Below are positions 11,870 through 23,760 of a DNA stretch of 64,000 nt, piece after piece. Below the pieces are notes generated by a model. The model was not told where the DNA came from and made no database searches. It was given only the letters and a program-made list of their open reading frames with translations. Numbering within the stretch: the first letter of the stretch is position 1; every line of letters starts with the position of its first letter. The DNA lies in assembly GCA_950106755.1 (NCBI GenBank), contig OX467083.1, positions 38,888,555-38,952,554 of the forward strand, in the 5' to 3' direction. The position numbers were made by a program, and so were the translations under genes. Origin of the DNA: Climacium dendroides (Eukaryota; Streptophyta; Bryopsida; Hypnales; Climaciaceae).

Positions 11870-13097
11870 TCATTATCCTAGCTTGTGATCAAGCATTGAA
11901 TCAATTGTAGTAAATAATCCATATTTGATGTGCATTAACGAAACAACAATAAGGTAGCAACTAAGAAACTTGGAAAGGTACAACTAGGCTAGTCAATCTC
12001 TTTTTTTTAATCAAATTCAGGATTGAATAGGAGCATTCCTTGTTTATTTGAGTTAGTAGTGTTTCTTAGGAAGTCATTCATTGGACATTGTTAGTCCTTC
12101 GCACCTTCACACAAAGTTAACTTTGAAAAGGACATTTAAAGTCCTTGAGGTAACTACCCAACATCTTTCATAAATGGGCATCAGGTAGCTTGTCCAAATG
12201 ATTCACCAATCAATGACGAGCTTTCGTACTCTTCAAGGCTAGAGATAGGTAACCTCAAAGTTATTATTCAAATTTTAAAAATCAAACTTTGCAATGTAAG
12301 AACTACAAGTTGAATTTACGATTCAAAACCCAAGACTTAAATTGATAGATGCATCTTGTGAAGACAAACAAAATGACATCAAGGACTAAATTCACATGTA
12401 GTTGAATATTAGAAGAATTCTTTTCAAGATTCTATAAATATCTAGTCCCTCATGTTAAGTATGTCATTTAAGGATTAAAAATTTCATGACTTTCCAACTT
12501 GGTTGATGGAGATTTGTATCTTCTTTTATTGCATGAATAAATAGATAAACTCTATTTTGTATCAATAATTTTTTTTAAAAACAATTTAACATTTATAACC
12601 TATGCAATTCAAGTGTCTTGGTGAATAATATAGTTAATGCTATTCATATACATGGTTAATAATTAGTTGGTGTGGCAAAAGTCTGTAGGAAATGCAAGGA
12701 AGGAAACATGATTTAAAATTTATTATTTTCTTTATTTGACCAAAGATTAAAAAAAATTGTTATACATCATCTATGGTGGAGTTGTGGCAACCAAAACAAA
12801 ATAATACGATGCACTATTTATCCAAATTTAGATAACTAGGGGTTGTATTCCCAAGCCAAGGATAAATATAACTTTATTTTTTTTGTATTTAGTGGTTTGT
12901 TAGTGTCATGTGTTCACCACTCATATACATGTTCTTTATTTCTCTTGGTAAATTTGGGGCCTTTGATTTCCAATTAGAATTTAAAAATTCCAATGTTTTC
13001 CCTAGGAATAAAATCACAAACTTCGTACGGTATGATGCATTTAATATCATACATAAAACAAACTAGGAATGAAAGGCCACAAAATATTACCCAAAAG
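11870..13097. other. AT-rich intergenic, nothing recognised
   Basis: No frame, transposon end or RNA structure could be supported. Confidence 0.4.
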
Positions 13098-13183
13098 TGT
13101 GCCAAGTTGTCTTTCAGAATCATTAAACCCATCAAGTTGTCTTTCAATGTGCCAAGTTGTCTTTCAAAATCATTAAGCCCATC
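13098..13183 (+). repeat. 50-bp tandem repeat, ~1.7 copies
   Basis: GTGCCAAGTTGTCTTTCA followed by .AATCATTAARCCCATC occurs at 13098 and again at 13148. An additional internal AAGTTGTCTTTCA occurs at 13133. The 96-codon frame on the minus strand (13264-12974) merely reads through this repeat. Confidence 0.85.
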
Positions 13184-13298
13184 GTAATGGTACAACCAAA
13201 AAGTGCCAAAAAGTGTCCGACGAATGACTTTCAAATTATTGTAGAAATGAAGAATGCACCTCATCTGATAATCATATAATTTTTAACATATGATTTTT

Positions 13299-13376
13299 AA
13301 CAAAGTATCTTTGCTAGTAGGGCTTTCAAAGTTACGGTAACAAAGTATCTTTGCTGGTAGGGCTTTCAAAGTTAAG
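13299..13376 (+). repeat. 40-bp direct tandem duplication
   Basis: Two adjacent copies (13299-13338 and 13339-13376) share AACAAAGTATCTTTGCT, then GTAGGGCTTTCAAAGTTA. They differ at only a few bases, so the duplication is young compared with its flanks. Confidence 0.95.
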
Positions 13377-14501
13377 GTTGAAAGGTCTCATCCTATCACA
13401 CTAGACAGATTATATAGTTACTGTTGTATCTTACATGCATACCAAATGTCAGCTCCGTCTAAAATTCGTATTAAAAATTCGTATTAGAGAAACGGGTTTC
13501 TTCGCCTTGGAATGAAACCCGTTTGTTGAATTTTAAGCCAGTGCCTTACCCTCTTTACTCTCCGACTTCGCAGAGTAATGTTTTGCAATTTTAAATCCCT
13601 TGATTGAGAAATTGATTGACAGAATCGTCCGGGATGCGTACTTCAGGCGCCGTGTTTACGCAATGACGTCCCTAGCAGATGTAAACATTACTAACGACTA
13701 ATTAATTTAAGAGGTATGGATTATTTAACCCCGAAAGGTCGTTGCAATAAAATAACAGTTTTTCGGCTTTACGGTAGATACTTGAGTGTTGCCCCGGGCA
13801 GTCGTCCAGGTCCAGGGGACAAGCACTGGAGCAAATAATTGCACCGCAAACACCCTGTCGAGTTCAAAAAGCTCACTGAGCGAGGTGTTCAACGCAGGCC
13901 ACTCTCGTCAGGCAGGTACGTCTCCGGTTATCAAGTTTGACAGCCCGAGTTTCGGCATTCTCAGAATTAACTAACGGTCAATAGTAGTGTAACAGAAGCT
14001 CGAAGTATGCGTGGGGGTAGTACCTTATTACGAACTAACGATATCGGTACGGGATACACAACCACAACTACCCGTAGAAGCTGGCATATTCAATTTAAAA
14101 TTCATCACGTCGACATCAAACTAGATCAGCTTTTACACCAAGAATACACCGGAATAGATTAGGAGGCAAGTCCTGCTTCAGATAATAATCTGCGAAGGAC
14201 CAAAGTCCAGTATATACAAAGGGGATAGTCTTTGTTGCGCACACCCCTTTTCCAGGGGCAACGACTCAAATGGATATGTACACCTACACCTTAGGAGGAA
14301 TCCCCCATCTTCTCAATACTTTCCCTACGTCTTCTGTACAGAAGCTCAATGAGCTTCAAGAATGGGAGACGCTTTGTAAGCTGGTACTGGAAAACGAATG
14401 GCAGTATGTCCTGCCTGCGACGGCGAGGACTGATACGCATTTCTTCGAAGAGCCAAGCTCTTTATCATGACGATCAGTAAGTTTATGTCTTCGACAATAT
14501 C
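13377..14501 (-). other. 3' flank and probable 3'UTR of the ACR gene
   Basis: This stretch beyond the ACR stop codon keeps the gene's more balanced composition for roughly a kilobase, unlike the AT-rich DNA below 13.4 kb. No second gene was recognised; the 66-codon plus frame at 14270-14470 has no domain. The transcript end cannot be placed from sequence alone. Confidence 0.4.
13494..13528. other. 11-bp stem-loop downstream of the ACR gene
   Basis: AAACGGGTTTC pairs perfectly with GAAACCCGTTT across a 13-nt loop. It lies about 1 kb beyond the ACR stop codon, near the likely end of the transcribed region. A role in 3'-end formation is only a guess. Confidence 0.6.
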
Positions 14502-16342
14502 TCAAGCAACCGCACTCGAGCGTCCATACATGTTCGTGAGCCCATAGATGAACCGTTCAGAAGTTCGGAAGAGGCCACCAAGGGACAGTTTCGAGCTTGG
14601 AAGTTCAGGCTCTTGTCGTGGGAGTCCCTTCACTTTCATGGGATGGCCGATGGACTTCCGCATCTCATCTACAATTTTCATATTCACAGGACAACCTGAG
14701 GCGTCGATAACATAGAACACGTTCACAGCCTTGTCATCTCGGGTAGTCACATCTGCACGGGCAACCGAAAGGCCATTCTCCCGAAATATTCTTGTCACGT
14801 CTGACAAAAGACCGACCCGATCGTTCATGCAGAGCTCCAACCTCAAACCCTGCAAAAGCAAAGAAATGGTTAGCTCTCTCGTTCGTACCAGTAATATATC
14901 AGAAGCATCAGTCCTGAGTACAAGTGACAAGAACACATTTGCACTAGCGACTTCTGCATGATCTCAGAAGTACACAATTTCAGTAGATTGAGATCTGTAC
15001 CTCACTGGTTCTCCGATCGATGGCAGCTTGAAGGCACCCTTTTAGGTGATGCTCGGCAGCAGTGTCGAGGGTACAACCGTTTACGTGACGAATGTAAAAC
15101 TCTTGCGTCGTGTCAGGGCCGGGAGAGTTGATCAATGCGTGATAAATCACGTATTGCATATCTGTCAGTGTACAGACGATATCAAACAAAAGCTTGGGAC
15201 GATCCTTGCACTGGATGCTGACCATGGAGTATCCTCGCTCATTCCTCTTAATTTGAATGGTCGGCCAGTCCTCATTGTTTCGAGAGCATTCAGGCTCCTC
15301 GTACTCTCTATCGTCATACATCAACTGGTGGAGTCGTCTCTCGACATGGGTAATTTCAGTAGCATACTCTATCTTACATCTCGCGGTAGCTTCATCGTAA
15401 TCCCCCTTCATGATCCTCGACAACTGCTCCTTAATATTATCAAGCTTCTCCCGACTTTCAATAGGACGACACGTGGTCATGTCGGTGAAGTAAATAACCG
15501 AGGCAACCCGTTGATTGTGCGTCCAAACCTCAGCAGCATTCACATTACAAGCCATACTCGTCAGAACTGCCGAAAGTTCAGATAGAAGCCCCGGTCTATC
15601 CGGCCCAGTTAGCTCGATCACAGTGTACTCAGAGAAGATCAACCCCGTAGAGCGACGCAGCAAGTCGGCGGACGACTTCTCTCTCTTCGTTCTGTATCCC
15701 AAGGACTGCAACACAATTTTACAAACCAGAAAGTTACATCATTAATTACCTTGAAGATTTCTTGAATAAAGAGGACACTAAAAACACATGGAAAAACTTG
15801 TCGAGCAACACCGAAAACAATAAATTTTAAAATACCTTCTGAATGTAGTCGATGGTATCTTGGTCACTAATTTTGCGTCCCTCTTGATCCACAACATGAA
15901 ATACTGCAAAAGTACAAACTGCAGAATGTCAGTGTAAAATACTGTGTACATCGCAGAAGCACGTCTAAAACAGCTAAACGACATTGAGTTTCGAGCATTA
16001 ACTCACCATCCATAAACCAGCCGCCGTCAGAGAAGATGTCGGACTTCGTAATCGTCAAATCGAGGTCAGTGAGAACTTGAACGACATTCAAAAGAATACC
16101 ATGCCTGTTCGCACTGTGCACCTTCACAACGGTGGCGTTGTTGTACGTATCATTCTCAATCGTCACCCTGACATATCAAGTGCACTAGTCAGATGAAGTT
16201 TCGATTATAGTAAACACAGAAGGAAATGGACTTCTGAATGAAGAGGCTGCAATATGAAGAGTTCGACATACCTTGGAGGGTTGAAGGTGGAGCACGCGGT
16301 CTCATAATCAGGATCAAAGTATGGCCACCTGGGATTGTCCAT
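14502..16342 (-). CDS. ACR: ACT domain-repeat protein (ACR4-like), five coding exons, 450 aa
   Basis: Plant ACR proteins are thought to sense amino acids through repeated ACT domains. Exons, on the minus strand: 16342-16272, 16167-16007, 15903-15836, 15705-15001, 14849-14502. Together they give 1353 nt, 450 residues plus stop. All four introns (104, 103, 130 and 151 nt) are GT-AG and leave the frame open. The start is chosen by a strong context (GGCCATGGA), an in-frame TGA eleven codons upstream, and the family-like N-terminus ending NPPRVTIEND. Four ACT domains lie at about 37-102, 127-205, 259-330 and 338-405. The ligand-type turns are HSANRHGILL, LTGPDRPGLLSEL, CKDRPKLLFD and MNDRVGLLSDVTRIFRENGL. 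The linker has the family's RRLHQLMYDDREYE. There is no kinase, GlnD or transit-peptide signature. Length matches the ~450 aa plant family. The assignment is sure at family level; the exact member (ACR4 class) is inferred. Confidence 0.95.
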
Positions 16343-16491
16343 GGCCACGAAGAAGTGTCTGCGTTCTCAGAGCACCTCGAGGAAGTAACAGGAATGACAC
16401 TGACGGGAATGCCCGACACGGGGGTACTACGAAGCTTGGATCAAAGTCCTGAAGACCTCAGTTTGATGATAATCAAGTCCCGATAATGAAA

Positions 16492-16673
16492 CTGCAATAC
16501 AAATCCACGGTAAGCGTACAGATCGAAAAACGTCCAAGAAGTGAAGCAGAGAACTTCTAACCCAAAGACTACGACAGACTCACGTCCAACCAAATAGCTC
16601 TGCAGCAAAGCCGACACCTACCAACCACGAAAATGACATAGAGCTCTTACAGAGTCAAAACAAGGATTATTAC
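16492..16673 (-). other. Probable 5'UTR intron of the ACR gene (182 nt)
   Basis: On the minus strand, ACAG|GTAATAA at 16673 could be a donor and TTGTATTGCAG ending at 16492 a strong acceptor. This would place a 5'UTR exon at 16491-16343 directly before the start codon. An intron in the leader is common in plant ACR genes. This is inferred from splice signals only. Confidence 0.5.
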
Positions 16674-17620
16674 CTGTTCCTCTGATAACCACCGAATTTC
16701 AAGGTTTTCACAGCAAACTTCTTCAAACTAATCTGCCACTCTAGCCTTTCGGTAAAGGCCCGAGAACTATGTCCGGAAGTGTGTGAGTTTAAATGCCTTG
16801 ACAGGCAGCGCTGAGGACAACAATATGAAGCTTCTTCACATACACACAAAAGCTCAAGGACTTCCTATTCGAAACAGAGGCTTCCGTGGCCAAACCGGCG
16901 CTCTGACTCCCCATCTATGAAAGTCTGAATCGAAAACGGCAACGCTCTCTCGGCTTCCTTCCAAGACCTCTTCAACAGACAGAATCCAGATCTCGGAACA
17001 TCAACACCGCTCACGACTTCGCGAAACGCCAACACTGCTCGCAACTTTTAGTTTCCGAAATTCCGAGAGCTCACTTTCACCACACCCTTTTCCTTATCTC
17101 CAAGCCAACACAATCGATCTACTAAAATCTCGAAAAGAAACGTAGCGAACTATTGAGAAGTGAACCGCAACGGCACTTCCCGAACTCGCTCTTGATTTCC
17201 CGCCACGCGCTTCCACAGCTACAACGCAATATCTCACCACAATCGATCCAATAAAGCTGCGAAAGAGCTCCAAACCTCCTTCAGAAGCGAGTCTCGTCTT
17301 GATTTCTCGCCCAGCACTTCCAGAACGACAACTTAAAACCTCGACACGCTGTCTCCTCTCTCTCAAATGAGAAGATACACAACCACTCCGATCGGCGGCT
17401 CTCACTTAAGCACACAACAGAACCATTTCCCAATCTCAACGCGATAACCGTTATGCCTGTCGCTCGTCTCGCTTGCAGCGCAGACAAATCAGCGTGAGCT
17501 CACCCTTTTCTCTCGTTCTGTGTCCGTCCCTCTCGATGCTGGAGGTGAGTCAGGGCTGCCACCGAGTGAGCGCGCAATGATTTAAGGGTGCCCGAAAATG
17601 TGGTAACACGCAGGAAGAGC
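16674..17620 (-). promoter_or_regulatory. ACR leader and promoter region
   Basis: The region upstream of the ACR gene is CpG- and C/T-rich (plus strand) compared with the AT-rich surroundings. It contains TTTCCCGCC at 17196-17204, which matches the consensus for E2F-type factors. No TATA box or start site could be fixed. Frames here (for example 17405-17094 minus) show no domain. Divergent transcription cannot be excluded. Confidence 0.45.
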
Positions 17621-19449
17621 TGGCAGGTTCGCCGAAGCCCGAGAGATCACCACACTCGAGAAGAGTGGCGCTCACGACATGGGCAAGGGCGCTGGTTTGA
17701 CTGGTCCGCTAACATGTGAGCAAAACCCTATCAGACCACGACTCGGTGGGCGCAACGAAGTGCTTTCTTGCAGCAATAGGCAGAGAGCAGCAGGCGGGGA
17801 CTTAGTGGGCTACGAGGGCAGGCAGGCAGGCACACAAAGGCTTGGGACACTGATTCCCATACAAGACTTTTGAACAAGACGACCCACGGCCATGGGGGCT
17901 GGGGGCAGGTGCTCACCCGGGCTTCTTTCCCGCGGTCTCTCGCGGTCTTGGGTGACCGTCGCTCTGGGCAGCGCGCTCTTCGTCTTCGTTCTTGGTGGTG
18001 GAAAGGAGCACTGGCACATGACGCACCACGGCTGGTTTTAATAGGTGCACTGTACCTGTCTTTTATTTGGGGTAGGGACTAGATATTATTTTCCCTGGAA
18101 AATTAGGAAGAACTGGCCGGGTTTGGAGCTGTAACCCAAAACATAAATGGGAGGGTACAGTGCTTTTCCTGGAGGGATTAAATGAAAAGTTAGGAAGTGG
18201 GGACTCTACATTCATTAGGTTAACATTTTTGTGGGGGCATTGAGGTACATGTGTAAGTGGTGAGTCATGTATTTTTCCTTTGCAAGTTGAATTGGATTGA
18301 GTGAAAACTAGGAAAGTAATGAGACTATGTTGGGCAAAACATATGGTATGGGACTTTGATGTGGTACGATAGTATGGGAGGAGTCGTGCATCATGTGCTG
18401 ATATGATCAACTAAGTTAGCTGATGCTTTGGGGCATAAATTATTGGTTATGTCTTGTGTAGTGGAGTCCCTGGCATTGATGAACCTTGGGTTTCAAGTTT
18501 GGTGATCCCGAGAGATAAATAAGCAATTACTGCTGTCAATAGCTGGCTCATGAAAATGAGTCTTCCACATACACCCCAGAATCTTCAAGGATCTTCTGAT
18601 TCAATGTTGTACCTGTGTTTTCATTAATTTGTACAGCTCCCAGGGAGGATGGTGTTTAAAGCCAGCGAAATCAAAAAAATAATTCTTAAACAACCAACTT
18701 CGGCCTACAATGACAATGAGTGGATCAGATAACTGGAACAAGTACAAAAGAACCAGTTTATAAGCCTTATTTTTATTGCAAGGGAAGTTATGAATCGAGA
18801 TCTTGGAGTCTCTGACTTGAGAATCATCCGAAGTGGAACCCCTTGCATGTTTTGCACCAATTGGTGCGCTACCAACACAGTCAGGGCACCAAGCCATTCA
18901 ACTCAGGACCAGATCCTTCAAGCATGTGGACAACAGATATGCAAGTGTGTCCTCTACACAGCTCTGAGATTGATTATGGACACCATTTCCTAAGTAATAG
19001 TATCAGATCTTTCTTGTACCCAATAACCCAATTGTTACATTTCCTTGCAGAAGGTGGCTTGCAGTTTGATTCACAGTACAGTACAGTGTAAAAATTGGGG
19101 TTCTTTTCCATAAGTGGGTCATGCATAAAGTATTACTTTAGTCTGTCTCTGACTCAGAGGACACAGAGTACATTTCAATACCTAAGCTAGCAAACCAGTG
19201 TTCCAGGGTTTTTTTAGTTTTACCAGCTATTTTCCTTTAAATTGCATGAAAAGAGCTATTTGCCTCTGTTCGCTACATTGTTAATAATTGTAAGATGGAA
19301 TAAAAAATTTATAATCATATCAAACCAGTTTCCCAAGTACCAAGTTCGGTTCTATTCTCTATTTTTTAACTCTGTATAAAATTATATAGATTTCTCACCA
19401 TTTCTTTTCCCCTTTCCCAATGTTTTCAAATTACCACCAGATTTTCCCC
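17621..19449. other. Intergenic; no gene identified
   Basis: 17.6-18.05 kb continues the less AT-rich composition and has overlapping 60-70 codon frames without domains. 18.05-19.45 kb includes a 98-codon ATG frame on the minus strand at 18897-18601. That frame begins MAWCPDCV, but the rest does not resemble thioredoxin-like proteins. Nothing is firm enough to call. Confidence 0.3.
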
Positions 19450-20700
19450 CAAATGAATTCCACTGGCTAATAACTGTGAAGTAGCCGCCGTGTTTTTTCC
19501 GAACACGGTGGCAAACTGCCTGGAGAACTGTACCTCAAGAACCAAGGCAATTGGTGCACCTGTGCAAATGGGCTGAAAGCCTGAAACTGAACGAAACGAA
19601 AGCTCTCACACTTGCTGAGATGGAATAGTAAAGGGAGCCCGCCGTGACTCGGACTGCCCTCCCGCACCAATGGCCTCTCACCCCCATTGCTTTTCCGCTT
19701 GGCTTTTGTTCCAAAAGTACTATTTTTCCTATTAAAACCGTCACGGGGATATCCAGGATGCGAGGGGCGGTGAGGGTAGCGTAGCCCTGCCAGGGGTCCT
19801 CCGTCCAACAATTGAAGGAAAAAGGAGCTGCCATGTGATTGAGCAGCCAGGGCGCGGGGAGGGGGGGATTCCGTGTGGAATGTGCGTGGAGGTGCAAAAG
19901 CGCAGTGATGCACGGGCAGCCAAGTGCGCCCTCTGGGAGGAAGCCAGTTCTGCTGACCGCCAAGGCCTCCTCGCCATTAATACCCTCCTTCAATGTCCCG
20001 TAATAATATCCCAGTGGCCTACTAGTTCTATCATAGTCTTCTTCCTCACCTCCACTAGCCATACTGTTGCAACCCCAGCTTGCTTGCTTGCGCTCGCCAG
20101 CCAGCCAGCCAGCCAGCCAGGGGAGCAGGAGCAGGAGCTGCAGGAGGGATGATTTACTGGACCCCTCCGTCACAGACACAATCAAATTCCGTCAGGGATG
20201 GAATACTAAAGAATACTCCGGAGGACCGAACAATGCTTGTTTACGTGCTTACGGTATTGAATTAATATTACATACGAGCTCACGTAATTACTCGGGTCCC
20301 TGGCGAAATCCAACTGTAGAGATGGCTCTCCGTCCCGACGTGAAAGCGTGAAACAGGCCACCGTGCCATTGTTTATTCGTTGACAATCATTGCTGGGACG
20401 GATGCTCGGTCGGTCAGGCAGTTGGCGGGGCGGGCGGTTTCGGAAAAAAGCTTCAGTTACTGCTTCGGAAATCAAAAGGTTTCCACTTCGGGTGCATCTA
20501 ACTTAAAAGGAAAGAAAAAGCATTGGGAAGGTTTGCTGCAGTTGGGCGATGACAAGACGTGCCGCAAGTGTCGTGAAACTCCCCAATTGTCATGGTTTCT
20601 CACTGTTGGAAATTAGCTCCCACGCTGCATGACGTTGTTTACCAATGAGGCAGTGGGGGGGGCCTTTCGGTATCCTTGAAAAGGGGACCCGTACAGTGAA
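19450..20700 (-). other. GC-elevated island with an unassigned 175-codon ATG frame
   Basis: On the minus strand an ATG at 20062 opens a frame to 19535. It has a good start context (AGTATGGCT) and a product beginning MASGGEEEDYDRTSRPLG. A possible splice donor (GGAG|GTGAGG) lies just after this start, so the long frame may not be the real product. The island is less AT-rich than both flanks, as genic DNA is in this window. I do not recognise a family. The overlapping opposite-strand frames are probably shadows. It could be a real first exon, a lineage-specific gene or chance. Confidence 0.3.
20098..20121 (+). repeat. (CCAG)n microsatellite, 6 units
   Basis: Six CCAG units in a row sit within the GC-elevated island, 36 bp upstream of the minus-strand ATG at 20062. 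Confidence 0.9.
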
Positions 20701-20841
20701 CGAAACTGTCTTTTGTGCTTCCCGAGCTGAACCCAATGTCTTGAGTTAACTCATAAGTCCCTCCCTCGTGTATCTAGCAATCGCCTTGCATCATGGGGAG
20801 GACTATTGTTTGGATTTACAAATGTTATGTGACCTCCAGAA

Positions 20842-20930
20842 AGCACCACCAATAATTTCGCAATGCAATACTAGAAGGGATTCTGGAGCACCACTGGCAA
20901 TTTTGCAATGCAATACTAGAAGGGATTCTA
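20842..20930 (+). repeat. 45-bp tandem duplication
   Basis: Two adjacent copies start at 20842 and 20887, each beginning AGCACCAC and containing GCAATGCAATACTAGAAGGG followed by ATTCT. Differences are confined to the first third of the unit. Confidence 0.9.
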
Positions 20931-22334
20931 CAGGGAAATGTTAGTTTTTCCTCGTAACTAGGCATGAAGGAATTATCATTCATTCATTGAGAATATTTAT
21001 GTTAGAGAAGGCTCTCCTCGCAAGTAAATCTAGGGGGGAATCTTCCTCCTTGTCGGGCTCAACCCTCCTCGTTGGATGTTATTTTTGGAATTCCTTCTTC
21101 GAATGACATTTCCCTATACAAACTCACTCTTTGGTTGGTGTGATGTTGGTAGCTTCAGTTTCCTTATTTGGCACCTTCTTGCTCTATAGTGATGTTCATT
21201 ATATTCTTCCAAATATATATATTCACCTATAGTAATAAAAATAATTATGTTCCTTGAGGAGCAATCTTCTTGATGCATATCTCTTTAGTTTTTTTAAAGT
21301 CCACCCCTCCCTCTTTAGTCTTTTATTCATGTTTCTTTTATATTAATTCTATTTTTGTAGACAAAATAAATTTTCTAAACCCAAAAGAAAAAAAATTCTT
21401 TTGTCCAAAATATCAATGTAGCCATTGAATGTTGAGCAATTTATTTATTCTTAACTTAAGAAATGGACATCATTGCAAATTGATGAACTATATCTAGACT
21501 TTTCTAATGTTACAATCTTATGACTCTTAGAATACATCATTAATATGTCATTAGTTGCTTTGTCAAAAGTATGTTAATGATTGTACAAATTTTAGTTGTA
21601 GAGATATTTTAAAACAAGTGTATAACAACATTTTGTGAGTTTGTTTATTTTAATTATGTTTATAATATGAAAGATCTTTGTGGTATAAGTTGTCAATCTA
21701 AAACAAAATTTGAATTTGAAGCTAATGATGTGACCTTTATCTACTAAGGGCATCTAGTATATCCATCATAGTTGTTTCAAAGAAATCCTTTCATATTTGT
21801 GTAGAATATAGCTTGTAAAAATTGTCCCAAACACATGCATGTATCTTCTGACATGTTTTGATAATATACCAAAGTGTAATAGTAGAAATTGATGATAATA
21901 AGATTTGAAACAACTTATTTATAAAACCCATTTATAAAGTTAGTCTTTAAATGAAAGCATGTGGTTTGGGGTATCAAATCAAAATTATTTAATAATTGGC
22001 ATATCCAATATAATGTTTCCCAAATAAAACTTTTATATCTAGTCAAAATATGACATGCAAGAAGTTGTTCAACTAAACAAGTATGTCAATGGTGACATAT
22101 TATGAGAATGTATTAATATGCAATATCAAAGAGCAGTAATATACAAAGATTTAATGTAGCCAAGAAAATATTCCATTCACTCCATTGGTCTTTAAGTGAA
22201 AATATCTTATTAGGGGTGTATACATAATTGGCACATTACCTCGATCCTTTAAAAATAATCATAGCTCATCTATTAAAAATATTGATGTATAAAGGTTGTT
22301 CAATCAAATTTATTCATCTTAGGACATATCTCTT
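20931..22334. other. AT-rich intergenic, nothing recognised
   Basis: No frame longer than about 60 codons, no transposon ends and no RNA gene could be supported. Confidence 0.4.
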
Positions 22335-23212
22335 TTAATAACCACTAAATGTTCAAGGACTTTCTTTTGTCAAAAAATGTTCAATATTACCATTTCGAGC
22401 GCAAAGAGCACAAACTTTTAATTAGTTTTTTTTGTCATATTGAACCATAGGATCTTGCAATAAATTGGTATGGAAATATGTGGAAGAAATTTCAAAAAAA
22501 TTTACCACTATCAAAAAAATCAAAAAACTTTGATCGCATTGCTTGTAGGATATTTGAAAATTGTGATGAAGAAAATATAGTGTTTTGGCATTATAGCAAA
22601 CTAGTTTGTAAGACTTTGAATCCTCTCAGCTTAAAATTTTTCATTCAAATTTTGGAATAAAAGAAAATTAGATTCAAGAATTGTATTGAGAATCTTGGGG
22701 GAAAATCCAAAAAGAAATAGAGGGCTCTTCATTCTATAAAAATTGTTAAATAGAGAAGGTACAAGGCAGAGGGAGGAACTCTTACAATCAATTTAACTTT
22801 GTAGAACTTTTTTTTCTAAATGTAAAATTGAGCTCAAAAAACAAAAATAATACATTAATTTGTTAAGAAGATTTAGTGATTGCCTACAAAACAAGAAGCT
22901 CCATAAATTACTCATCATTTATCCAAATGGAATAAACCCCAAATTTCCACATAAACAGAAATATAATCTATAAAAAAAAGCTATAAACTTTATTTAAATT
23001 TTTTGTAAATTTTTTGTTGCCCCCTTTGGATTTGAGAGGACATAACTTTTGCTCCCAAGCACCAATTGAAAGAAAACCACATTTTCAAAAGGTTTGTTTG
23101 TTTTTCCATCTTAAAAATATTTTTCATAAAATCATGCTTAAAAATGAGGTCATAGGAACTTGCCCCAATTGTTAAGTGTCCCTTGGAGGGACACTTGGAT
23201 ATTTAGGGTTAA
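22335..23212 (+). mobile_element. TTAACCCC family, copy 2
   Basis: Left end TTAATAACCACTAAATGTTC with AAGGAC nearby; right end TTTAGGG-TTAA at 23212. Interior family landmarks include an ACCATTTCGAGCGCAAAGAG variant of the CCATTTCTATTGCAAAG block, and CATAACTTTTGCTCC, AGCACCAATTGAAA on the right. Just inside the right end is a perfect 8-bp hairpin, AGTGTCCC-TTGGA-GGGACACT, seen in weaker form in sister copies. No transposase frame. Confidence 0.7.
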
Positions 23213-23374
23213 ATGCAAAGTGTATCATGATTTTATCCATCATGTTTTCATCCATATAATTTTTTGTTTATTTGTTCTCAGCTAACCTTCATGACATTCA
23301 AGCATTTTGCCAAATCTTTTTGTTGTTGTTGCATTGCAACACTAGTTCTAAAGGATATACTTCGTACTATAAGT

Positions 23375-23505
23375 GCAATATTAGGGAGTGTGATATAGGA
23401 GTGGTGGTATAGGAGTGTATAAATGCGATATTAGGGAGTGGTGGTATAATAGTGGTGATATTAGGGAGTATAGTATAGGAGCGGTGATATTAGGGAGTGG
23501 TGGTC
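23375..23505 (+). repeat. Minisatellite with ATATTAGGGAGTG core
   Basis: The core ATATTAGGGAGT occurs at about 23378, 23428, 23458 and 23488. It is separated by variants of GGTGGTATAATAGTGGTG, with irregular spacing of 30-50 bp. The TTAGGG is incidental and not a telomere tract. Confidence 0.85.
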
Positions 23506-23534
23506 TTGATGTTTCCCAGCAGAGGGTCTAATCA

Positions 23535-23760
23535 CGGCCAGGGAGGATTGACCCCCTTATTGCCCCATTCAAGGGTAAATGTAAAAATTGTCACCTATTT
23601 TGTGCCGCATCAATTTTGTATTTCTCCGCATATCCCTCCTCATTTAGGGCCTCGGATTGCTAAATATGAATTCAAAATTTTCAAATTTTGTGATGGGGAG
23701 CAAATAAAAAATTTCAGGGGTAAAACACGGGGCAATAAGGGGGTCAATCCTCCCTGGCCG
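23535..23760. mobile_element. MULE-like MITE copy 1, with 32-bp perfect TIRs
   Basis: A 226-bp unit with identical 32-bp inverted ends beginning CGGCCAGGGAGGATTGACC and reaching TTATTGCCCC. The interior is AT-rich and non-coding. It is the better preserved relative of 50183-50404, which has a 9-bp TSD; here the flanks give no clean duplication. Confidence 0.85.

Noticed and set aside
15046..15585. 179-codon plus-strand frame
   Set aside because: Antisense shadow of ACR exon 4, whose minus-strand reading is unambiguous.
16189..16419. Possible upstream ORF overlapping the ACR start
   Set aside because: The frame opens with GTG, not ATG, at 16419, so it is not a credible uORF.
18601..18897. 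WCPDCV motif suggesting a thioredoxin-like (Clot-type) protein
   Set aside because: Only the six-residue motif matches; the expected downstream VGDRPTW and core fold residues are absent.
19535..20185. 216-codon version of the minus-strand frame
   Set aside because: The long version starts with TTG; only the internal ATG at 20062 is plausible, and even that is unproven.
23375..23505. TTAGGG-containing repeat as interstitial telomere sequence
   Set aside because: TTAGGG occurs once per irregular 30-50 bp unit and not in head-to-tail 6- or 7-bp repeats.
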